DNA of 24,635 nucleotides, from positions 1 through 24,635 of the forward strand of contig JANRME010000348.1 of the NCBI GenBank assembly GCA_033761835.1, given 5' to 3'. Position numbers and translations under genes: made by a program. Shown piece after piece: positions 1-7,400 of the stretch (its first letter is position 1; each line of letters begins with the position of its first letter). Under the pieces are notes generated by a model. That model had not been told where the DNA came from. It made no database searches and saw nothing but the letters and a program-made list of their open reading frames with translations. The stretch is from JADJNW01 sp033761835. Lineage in GTDB: Bacteria; Bacteroidota; Bacteroidia; Chitinophagales; Saprospiraceae.

Positions 1-2135
1 AAGATGTGCCGCCCTGGGAAATTCTGGCGCTAACCTTCACCAATAAAGCCGCTCGTGAAATGAAGGAACGCATCGCCAAAGTAGTCGGCGACCGTGCAAA
101 TCAGGTTTGGGCGGGTACGTTTCACTCCATTTTTGCAAGGATTTTAAGGGTAGAAGCAGATAAAATCGGCTATCCATCAAATTTTACAATTTACGATACC
201 GAGGACACCAAAAGTGTGCTGAATGCTATTATCAAGGAATTGAATCTGGATAAAAATGTATATAATGTTAATGCCATTCGCGCGCGCATTTCTTCTGCCA
301 AAAGCAATTTGATTACACCAAAATTATATGCAGAAAATCAGGAATTAATGGAGCAGGATCGCCTCGCCAAACGCGGCATGACCGCCCAGATTTATGAAAA
401 ATACACAGCTCGTTGCAAGCGTTCCGGTGCGATGGATTTCGATGATTTGCTGTATCGTTTGTACGAATTATTGCAAAAAAATCCTGATGGTGTGCTGGAT
501 AAATATCGAAAGAAATTTAAATATGTTTTAGTTGATGAATTTCAGGATACGAATTATTTGCAATACGCGATTGTAAAAAAACTGGTGCATTACGACGGTA
601 GCCCCCGAAACATCTGCGTGGTAGGTGATGACGCGCAAAGTATTTACGCTTTCCGGGGTGCAACGATTCAGAATATCCTTGATTTTGAAAATGATTTCAA
701 ACCCTATGGTTTTCAGGTATTTAAATTGGAGCAAAATTATCGCTCTACCGAACACATCGTACAGGCTGCTAATGAGGTAATTACATATAATAAAAAACAA
801 ATTCAAAAGAAAATTTGGTCAGATAAAGGCATTGGCCAGAAAATTAAAGTTATTAAATCCCTGAACGACAACGAAGAAGGCAAGCGCGTGGCGGATACCA
901 TTCTGGAACAAAAAAATCGCTTTCACCTTCGCAATAGCGATATTGCTATTTTGTATCGTACCAATGCGCAATCAAGGATTTTTGAAGAATACCTGCGGCG
1001 TTATAATGTGCCTTACCGCGTGTTTGGCGGTTTGTCATTCTACCAAAGAAAAGAAGTAAAAGATTTAATTGCGTATTTACGACTGGCAATCAATCAATTA
1101 GACGAAGAAGCCTTGCGTCGGATCATCAATTATCCGCGAAGAAATATCGGGGATGCCAGCGTAGAAAAAATCAGCGCCTTAGCCGGGCAAATGAATCTGC
1201 CGATGTGGCAATGCCTGGGCCAAGCGGGTTTAGGCACTCGTACACAAAGCGCGATCAATGATTTCGTGGCGATGATCCATGATTTTGCTGCAAAAGCCAA
1301 GACTAATAACGCTTACGACATCGCTGCTTATATTGCGAAACGCTCCGGCTTGATTGATGAATTGAAAAAAGATACTACGATAGAAGGCACGGGCCGCCTG
1401 GAAAACGTCAACGCCCTGCTCGATGGGATGAATGCATTTGTGGAGGATGGAGTGCCGCAAGGAACAGGCAACGATGAGGCGGATAAAAGTCTTGCCGCTT
1501 ATCTGCAAAATATTGCTTTATTTACCGATTTGGATGACAACCAGAGCGGAGATGATCATGTAACGCTTATGTCGGTACACGCTGCAAAGGGTTTGGAATT
1601 TAAATCCGTTTTTGTGGCGGGTTTGGAAGAGAGTTTATTCCCGTCTTTTCTTTCAATGGATTCGCCTGATCAATTGGACGAGGAGCGCCGCTTGTTTTAT
1701 GTTGCGATTACACGTGCCGAAGAGTACCTGACGCTTACTTACGCTACTTCACGCCATCGTTATGGAAAGTCGCGTGACTGCGACCCCAGCCGGTTTCTAT
1801 CAGAAATTCCGCATCATCACGTAGAAAGCACAACTTCCATCCGATCGTTGTCCAAAGAAAGAGAGGAGACGCCAGTGGCCAAAGTGATGGGCAATTTCGC
1901 TCGTACTGCTGTCAAACCTGTTGCCAAGATTGATCCTTCGACCTTTAAAGCCAGTCCGATTGATCAAGTCAAAGTTGGCACAAATATTCTCCATCTTAAG
2001 TTTGGCGAAGGCAAAGTACTCAGCATGGACGGCAACAAAGATAATCCTGTAGCTACCATTCATTTCAAAGACATCGAAGAACCGCAAAAGCGAAGGATTA
2101 TGTTGAAGTATGCAAAGGTGCAGGTGCTGGAGTGA
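1..2135 (+). CDS. pcrA: ATP-dependent DNA helicase UvrD/PcrA, 5' end cut by window
   Basis: Superfamily 1A 3'-5' DNA helicase acting in nucleotide excision repair and in removing stalled complexes. The frame is open to the left edge; the first GTG codon at 6 is an internal valine (…DVPPWEILALTFTNKAAREM), so the true start and the Walker A motif lie outside the window. Numbering from that valine, visible motifs are Ia (ALTFTNKAAREM, about 8-19), II (VLVDEFQDTN, about 173-182), III (GDDAQSIYAFRGA, about 206-218), IV (LEQNYRST, about 241), V (TLMSVHAAKGLEF, about 520) and VI (RRLFYVAITRAEE, about 561). The C-terminus (about 655-709) carries the small HLKFGEGKV domain typical of PcrA. It converges with the DUF2442 gene, with 4 bp between the stop codons. 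A second copy of its last codons lies at 2699-2752. UvrD and PcrA cannot be separated from sequence alone. Confidence 0.95.
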   Translation, partial: DVPPWEILALTFTNKAAREMKERIAKVVGDRANQVWAGTFHSIFARILRVEADKIGYPSNFTIYDTEDTKSVLNAIIKELNLDKNVYNVNAIRARISSAKSNLITPKLYAENQELMEQDRLAKRGMTAQIYEKYTARCKRSGAMDFDDLLYRLYELLQKNPDGVLDKYRKKFKYVLVDEFQDTNYLQYAIVKKLVHYDGSPRNICVVGDDAQSIYAFRGATIQNILDFENDFKPYGFQVFKLEQNYRSTEHIVQAANEVITYNKKQIQKKIWSDKGIGQKIKVIKSLNDNEEGKRVADTILEQKNRFHLRNSDIAILYRTNAQSRIFEEYLRRYNVPYRVFGGLSFYQRKEVKDLIAYLRLAINQLDEEALRRIINYPRRNIGDASVEKISALAGQMNLPMWQCLGQAGLGTRTQSAINDFVAMIHDFAAKAKTNNAYDIAAYIAKRSGLIDELKKDTTIEGTGRLENVNALLDGMNAFVEDGVPQGTGNDEADKSLAAYLQNIALFTDLDDNQSGDDHVTLMSVHAAKGLEFKSVFVAGLEESLFPSFLSMDSPDQLDEERRLFYVAITRAEEYLTLTYATSRHRYGKSRDCDPSRFLSEIPHHHVESTTSIRSLSKEREETPVAKVMGNFARTAVKPVAKIDPSTFKASPIDQVKVGTNILHLKFGEGKVLSMDGNKDNPVATIHFKDIEEPQKRRIMLKYAKVQVLE

Positions 2136-2139
2136 GTCT

Positions 2140-2418
2140 TTAATTCTGGATAGCCTTTTTTGGCGGATTAGGATTTTTATTTCCTTTTAAAATGCCTTCA
2201 ATAGAAATATCTTCATCAATATCTTCCCAATGGATGCCTGCGCCATCGCTAATGAAGCGCCAATTAAGTCGTTCAGCGTTCGTGGCTTGTGCCAATCGCC
2301 AATACCATTGATAGGGAACTCCAATTTCTCGACCATCTTCCAGCCGAACATAAAAGAGCTCTTGCTCGATGCGTACATCTACTGCAATTGGAATTTGTAT
2401 TTCAACCGAAGAATTCAT
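2140..2418 (-). CDS. DUF2442 domain-containing protein
   Basis: A 92-residue protein recognised as DUF2442 from the conserved run IAVDVRIEQELFYVRLEDGREIG, the VPYQWYWRLAQAT segment, and the WEDIDEDISIEGIL ending of the domain; a short lysine/proline tail follows. The function is not established. DUF2442 genes are recurrent neighbours of DUF4160 genes, and the pair is sometimes treated as a toxin-antitoxin-like module with DUF2442 as the antitoxin; that is recollection of the family, not something shown here. It overlaps the 3' end of the upstream DUF4160 frame by 17 bp, so the two are translationally close. The ATG at 2418 is the natural start because the domain begins within about 10 residues of it. 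Confidence 0.85.
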   Translation of the reverse strand: MNSSVEIQIPIAVDVRIEQELFYVRLEDGREIGVPYQWYWRLAQATNAERLNWRFISDGAGIHWEDIDEDISIEGILKGNKNPNPPKKAIQN

Positions 2419-2636
2419 ACCATTTCTTTTTAAAATTTTCCTGTTCCTCCTCCACTATGTCATCTACTTTTTTCTCGTCCTGTTTAGAAAAATTATACAT
2501 ATATTCCTTTTGAGCTGGTTCGATCCAGTACTTTCCGCGACCTTTTTCTTTTTCAACGTGTACATGAGGAGGTTCGTTCCCTTCGTTACTGTAGAAAAAG
2601 AAACGGAAAACCCAGTTTTCGCAAAATAGTTGGCAT
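2402..2636 (-). pseudogene. DUF4160 domain-containing protein, frameshifted near its N-terminus
   Basis: DUF4160 proteins begin MPTILR…GFRFFFYSNEG and continue PPHVHVEK. Here an ATG at 2636 reads MPTILRKLGF, then hits a frame change: ten codons in, the sequence has CC (GG at 2605-2606 on the plus strand) where one C would continue perfectly into RFFFYSNEGNEPPHVHVEK. As it stands the ATG frame ends after MPTILRKLGFPFLFLQ. The rest of the domain, through EEEQENFKKKWYEFFG, is intact in the +1 frame. That frame could also be read from an ATG at 2662 (MAYLGYQNGCQLFCENWVFRF…), giving an odd N-terminus without the conserved MPTILR. So it is either a recent one-base insertion, a sequencing or assembly error, or a protein with a changed start. 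It lies directly upstream of DUF2442. Confidence 0.7.
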
Positions 2637-2698
2637 CCGTTTTGATAACCAAGATAGGCCATTCTTATCAAGAATTCAAAATCCTTTAAAAGCTAAAC

Positions 2699-2752
2699 CA
2701 TTTTAAAGACATTAAAGAACTAAAGTACGCAAAAATACAGGTGCTGGAGTGA
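2699..2752 (+). repeat. Diverged duplicate of the uvrD/pcrA 3' end
   Basis: The plus strand here reads HFKDIKELKYAKIQVLE followed by TGA. It matches the last codons of the helicase at 2061-2135, which end HFKDIEE…LKYAKVQVLE, with an in-frame gap of seven codons. Outside the gap 45 of 54 bases agree by my count, and the final 15 bases (CAGGTGCTGGAGTGA) are identical. Most differences are synonymous third-position changes. There is a stop codon just upstream (2682-2684 in this frame) and no start, so it is a fragment. Together with 2061-2135 it brackets the DUF2442/DUF4160 pair. Confidence 0.85.
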
Positions 2753-2772
2753 AAGCATTATCAATTCTCCTT

Positions 2773-3498
2773 TCAGAATTGCTTCAGCAACTCCTTCTGC
2801 CTTTGGCTAAAATTAAAAGCTTCAAATAACGTGAGCGAAAGTGCTTCTTCGAGGTTGCCGAAAGCTTTTTGATAGTCTTGCTGGCTGGCGCGAATCACAT
2901 CGAGGGCTTCTGCCCTACCAAAAACATGGGTAATTTCGGTTTTGGAAGGTTCTCCGGGTAATTGCTTGTAAGTGAGGAAGTAATGGCGTAAGCGATTAAC
3001 AACTCCGGCGGGGAGTTGGCTCACATCCGTCATATGACCATAGACTTCGTCGTCCTTGAGTACCGCGATGATTTTATCATCGGCTTCGTCGTCATCAATC
3101 ATGCGCAGCCCGCCGATGGGCATGGCTTGCAGAATGATGTCGCCGTGCGTGATTTCGCGCTCGGTGAGTACGCAGATGTCCAGCGGGTCGTCGTCGCCGA
3201 TAATACCCGTGCGGCCAGTTTTTTCCATGCAGTATTTGCCAACTTCTTCCTTGCAATAAGTTTGCGGAATAAAGCCATATAATGCCGGTACAATATTGGA
3301 GAACTTCTGCGGGCGGTCTATTTTTAAATAACCAGTGAGTTTGTCCACTTCATATTTGACGGTATCTGAGGGAATTACCTCAATAAAAGCAGTCACGACG
3401 TCCGGCGCTTTCTCGCCAATCGGAATGCCGTGCCAGGGGTGCGATTTGTAGCGCAACCCAATCATTTTCCATAATTTATTAAAAGATTCAGAACTCAT
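2773..3498 (-). CDS. ppa: Inorganic pyrophosphatase, family I
   Basis: Soluble cytoplasmic enzyme hydrolysing pyrophosphate to two phosphates, which pulls biosynthetic reactions forward. The family I signature is visible as GDDDPLDICV (about residues 101-110), the metal-binding aspartates of the active site. Other conserved parts are IEVIPSDTVKYEVDKLTGYLKIDRP (about 38-62) and GGLRMIDDDEADDKIIAV (about 128-145). At 241 residues it is longer than the 175-residue E. coli type; the extra length is an N-terminal extension and a C-terminal helical part. The ATG at 3498 follows an A-rich stretch and a leader built of short TTCAA-type repeats. A possible -7 element (TAGCTTTG on the minus strand) lies at 3544-3551, but I see no good -33 partner. 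Confidence 0.95.
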   Translation of the reverse strand: MSSESFNKLWKMIGLRYKSHPWHGIPIGEKAPDVVTAFIEVIPSDTVKYEVDKLTGYLKIDRPQKFSNIVPALYGFIPQTYCKEEVGKYCMEKTGRTGIIGDDDPLDICVLTEREITHGDIILQAMPIGGLRMIDDDEADDKIIAVLKDDEVYGHMTDVSQLPAGVVNRLRHYFLTYKQLPGEPSKTEITHVFGRAEALDVIRASQQDYQKAFGNLEEALSLTLFEAFNFSQRQKELLKQF

Positions 3499-3543
3499 AT
3501 TTTTGGTTGAAGGGTTGAATAGTTAAAAAGTTGAATGATGATA

Positions 3544-3551
3544 CAAAGCTA
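3544..3551 (-). promoter_or_regulatory. Possible -7 promoter element upstream of ppa
   Basis: The minus strand reads TAGCTTTG, matching the Bacteroidota -7 consensus TAnnTTTG, about 45 bp upstream of the pyrophosphatase start. No clear TTTG appears at the -33 position, so this is weak. Confidence 0.3.
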
Positions 3552-3613
3552 TGATTTGTTATCAGTTAACGGTGAATCAGGGATTACAATTTCCTCAATA
3601 ACAAATAAGAATT

Positions 3614-4093
3614 TTACAATTTCCGATACATAATATGCGCATCGACATAACCTTTTTCAAAATGGTAAAAAGCCTCAGGAATGGTGCCAATGATCTCAAA
3701 ACCAAGCGATTGCCAGAGATGTACTGCATTTTCATTGGTGCTGATGACCATATTATACTGCATCGCACGGAAGCCCGCTGCTTTTGCAGCTTGTAGAGAA
3801 TGCTCGCCGAGTTTTCGACCTAAGCCATAATTCCGAAAACGACTATCCACCATATAAGCGGCATTGGCAATGTGTGCGCCGTGTCCGGGCTGATTGGGTT
3901 TCACGATGTATGCGCCTGCGATCTCGTCCTCAATTTCAGCGACATATATCAGATTTTCTTCATTGATCCAGGATTTTTCGATTTGCTCGCGGGTGGTGGT
4001 ATGGTCATAAGAAAAATAAACTTTTTGATCTATCACTTCTTTAAACATTTCCCAAACGCGCAAAAAATCTGCCGGATTTGCTCTTCTTATCAT
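3614..4093 (-). CDS. GNAT family N-acetyltransferase
   Basis: A 159-residue single-domain acetyltransferase that would move an acetyl group from acetyl-CoA to an amine; the substrate is not deducible. The acetyl-CoA binding motif A is visible as VDSRFRNYGLGRKLGEHSLQAAK (about residues 82-104), with the R-x-x-G-x-G signature, preceded by a strand with IANAAYMV. The later STNENAVHLWQSLGFEIIGTIPEAF is the usual C-terminal part (N-A-x-x-L-W-x-x-L-G-F). The ATG at 4093 puts IRRANPADF, the usual first strand and helix, at the N-terminus. It is transcribed away from the large protease gene. It may be cotranscribed with ppa, though the gap is 115 bp and the two functions are unrelated. Confidence 0.9.
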   Translation of the reverse strand: MIRRANPADFLRVWEMFKEVIDQKVYFSYDHTTTREQIEKSWINEENLIYVAEIEDEIAGAYIVKPNQPGHGAHIANAAYMVDSRFRNYGLGRKLGEHSLQAAKAAGFRAMQYNMVISTNENAVHLWQSLGFEIIGTIPEAFYHFEKGYVDAHIMYRKL

Positions 4094-4406
4094 TGTTTTC
4101 TCGTATATAACGTGAGAGAAAGAAATAAATTAATTTGTATTTTTCTACTAATCAACTTTTTACGATAAATTTACTTTAACAGGAACAATCGGATAATATA
4201 CTATTGATTTATATAAAATTCTAAAAGAACTTGTTTTTTAGATTAAAAATAACATATATTTGTACACTATATTCCCCCCGAAGCAGTAGTTGTTCTTAGT
4301 CCATGTATTCAAATTGATGACGATCAAAGCAATACATATATTTTAGCATGGATAACTACAAAACCCAGTATAGGAAAGGTTTCTCGTAACTATCACAAAG
4401 ACAAAG
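4094..4406. other. Divergent intergenic region between the GNAT gene and the T9SS protease
   Basis: An AT-rich 313-bp stretch. It holds one candidate promoter toward the protease (4230-4262) and then a leader of about 145 bp. The plus-strand frame from 4253 stays open through 4406 into the protease gene but has no start codon, so I do not call it a gene. No hairpin or repeat of note was seen. Confidence 0.6.
4230..4262 (+). promoter_or_regulatory. Candidate Bacteroidota promoter for the T9SS protease
   Basis: TATATTTG at 4255-4262 fits the -7 consensus TAnnTTTG exactly; CTTG at 4230-4233 is a fair -33 element with a 21-bp spacer. The implied leader is long, about 140 bases. Confidence 0.4.
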
Positions 4407-7400
4407 ATGCACAAGTTTACAATTTTTACACTGGCCACGGTGGGGCTATGGATGCAACAAACTTTCGCACAACGGGATTATAGCATTTCTCTTCAATCCG
4501 GCCCTATTCCTGTTCCTGAGTTTTACCAACCCAGCGACATCAGCGCTCAGATGCTTGCTGCGCACCAATTTAAAGAATATTATTACCTCGTTTTGCAATT
4601 TCACGATGTGCCACCTGCCGCACATATCAAAAGCCTGGAATTGATGGGCGTTGAATTGCTCGAATATATTCCACATTATGCATATATCGCTAAAGTGCCT
4701 GTCAATATTGATCGGGCGGCGCTCGGTGCGCGTGCGCTTATTACATTAAAACCGGAATACAAACTCAGTCAGGTACTGGCATCCGGGAGTTATCCTGCAC
4801 ACGCGGTCACTACTTCTGGCATTAAAATACAGATTTTTCCATATAAAAGTATCGCAGCGGAAGCCTTGCTGGAAAGCTTGACCCGGAGCGGTTTTGCAGG
4901 TGGCGAAATCCAACAAAATAGTCTTGCATTAACAATAGCGCAAGATCGCATAATCGAACTAGCCAAGCATCCGGCGGTGATGCATATTGATTTTCCGATC
5001 GCGCCTCCTCAACCTGATGGCTGGACTGCAAGAACTGCGCAACGCCTGAATTTATTGGAGAATGGACCGAATTTAGGCTACGATGGCAAGGGTGTAGCAA
5101 TCGCCACGGCAGATGATGGTTCTGTGTTTCATGAAGATTTTCGAGGACGAATTACAGATTTTAATAATACCTATGGTGGTACACACGGTGATATGGTAGC
5201 GGGAATTTTGGTGGGTGCAGGTAATCTCAATCCTTTGGCAATGGGCATGGCGCCTGGCGCGGATTTGTTTTTATATTCGATTGAAAATTATCCGCATATT
5301 GAAAATGCAGCACAAAATTTGCTTCAAAATCGAGTGGTGATTACCTCTACGTCTTACGGTGAAGGCTGTGGCGGTTATTACGATCAATACACCCGACAAG
5401 TGGATGCGCAGGTTTTTCAAAACCCGGTTTTGCTTCATGTGTTTTCCGCAGGAAATAGCGGTGATGAGTCTTGCAGCAATTATGGCAATTTTTTAGCTCC
5501 TGATGGTGGGCGATTTGGCAATCTTACAGGCGGTCGGAAAGCTTTTAAAAATGGGATTACCGTTGGTAATGTTGGCTACGACGATCACGTGATTACATCC
5601 AGTAGTCGCGGCCCCACGCAAGATGGTCGCATCAAACCCGACATCATGGCCCATGGGCAGGGCAATCTATCTACCGATCAGAATAATGGCTATCAATATG
5701 GTGGCGGAACTTCAGCAGCAGCGCCAAGTTTGGCAGGTACGGCAGCTTTACTATATCAAGCTTATCGAGAATTGAATGGCAATCAAGACCCGTCATCCGC
5801 GCTTATCAAAGCGGCTATGCTTAATACCGCTGATGATCTCGGCAACGCCGGTCCAGACTATATCACAGGTTGGGGTAGGGTACACGCGGGGCGTGCGTTA
5901 GAAACGCTTCGTTATAATTGGTTTACGAATGGTTCGGTGGCGCATAATGCAACCCAAACGCACAATCTCACCATCCCTGAAAAGGTACAGCAAGTAAGGG
6001 TTATGATTTATTGGACAGACCCAGAAGGTGTGCCTTTGGCAGGGAAATCCTTGGTAAATGATCTCGACCTTTCGATTCAATCGCCTTTAGGTGAAAGCTA
6101 CCAACCCTGGGTATTGAGTAAAGCGCTGCATAGAGATAGTCTCAATAAACCTGCGTATCGAGGTCTTGACAAAGTGAATAATGTCGAACAAATTACTTTG
6201 GATAACCCATCGGCAGGCACTTATTCCATTAAAGTCAAAGGGCATCTCGTACCGAAAGGGCCACAAAATTACGTTATCGTTTTCTATTTCCTTCAGAATG
6301 AATTGTCTATGACGTATCCTAATGGCGGCGAGGGCTTTGTTCCTGGCGAAACCGAAGTGATTCGTTGGGATGCTTTTGGCAATTCTGGTACATTTTCTTT
6401 GGAATATTCAGCAAACGAAGGGGCTACCTGGCAAGCCATTGCTAGTAATATTGCAGGCCATTTGCGGCATTACGATTGGCAAGTGCCTAATATGAATACG
6501 AATAAAATGCGCATTCGCGTAAAGCGCAATGGCAAAAGCGCAGAATCTGCGAATCCTTTCTGCATTATGGCATTGCCCGATTTTAATTTTTTCTACGTAG
6601 CTCCTGGCACGGCGGCAGTGCGTTGGCGTAAAGTCGCGGGCGCTAATTTGTACGATGTATATGCACTCGGCAATAAATACATGGATTTGATTGGCACCAC
6701 CAGCGATACGAGTTTGAATTTTAACATCGCTAATTGGCAAGGCAACTGGTACAGTGTTCGAGCCCGAAACACCAACGGCGCCGCGGGTCGAAGAGCAAAC
6801 GCCAAGTGGTATCAACATCGCCCCTGCGAAGCTAATTTGACTTTGAAACTGATGTTTGACTTATATCCCAGCGAGACGTATTGGGATATTAAAGATTCGG
6901 CTGGTCGCGTCTGGGCATCCGGCGGGCCTTATTTTGGCGTTACACCCAATTCTACCGAAATCATCAATATTTGCTTGCCTTACGGATGTTATAATCTGAA
7001 TATTTACGACCGGTATAGCGACGGAATGTGTTGCGGAAATGGTCAGGGAAGTTATTTACTCAGCAATGAAGCTGGTACTGCGTTGGCTTCCGGCGGGCAA
7101 TTTAATGATTTGAAAACCAATGCTTTTTGCGTAGATCAAAATACTGTCAATGCGCCTTTGATCGTGCAGTTCAATAATGTAATAAACGCATCTTGCTTTA
7201 GTGAGCAAAACGGCGCGGCCACGGCAACGGCCTCAGGTGGCACTGGCAATTACACTTATGCTTGGAGCAATGGCACAACAGGCGCTTCTGCAAATGGACT
7301 TCGCGCTGGCACATACAGCGTGACGGTATCGGATGGTAGAAATCAGATTACGACAAGTGTCACCATTAGCCAACCTTCCAAGATCAATGTGCAGTTGACG

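Noticed and set aside
2464..2652. Separate 62-residue minus-strand gene starting at 2652
   Set aside because: It is the wrong frame of the DUF4160 gene; the conserved domain is in the neighbouring frame.
3586..3625. Direct repeat TTACAATTTCC at the 3' end of the GNAT gene and 28 bp beyond
   Set aside because: Only 11-12 bp in AT-rich sequence; it could be a small end duplication like the one at uvrD but is too short to support.
4275..4300. Similarity between the protease leader and a stretch near 7400 in the same gene (CCCCGAAGCAGT)
   Set aside because: A 12-bp exact match with a few more scattered identities; chance is a sufficient explanation.
4253..4406. Open plus-strand frame upstream of the protease (…VVVLSPCIQIDDDQSNTYILAW…)
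   Set aside because: It looks protein-like but has no start codon after the stop at 4250-4252, runs into the protease in another frame, and lies downstream of the candidate promoter as leader.
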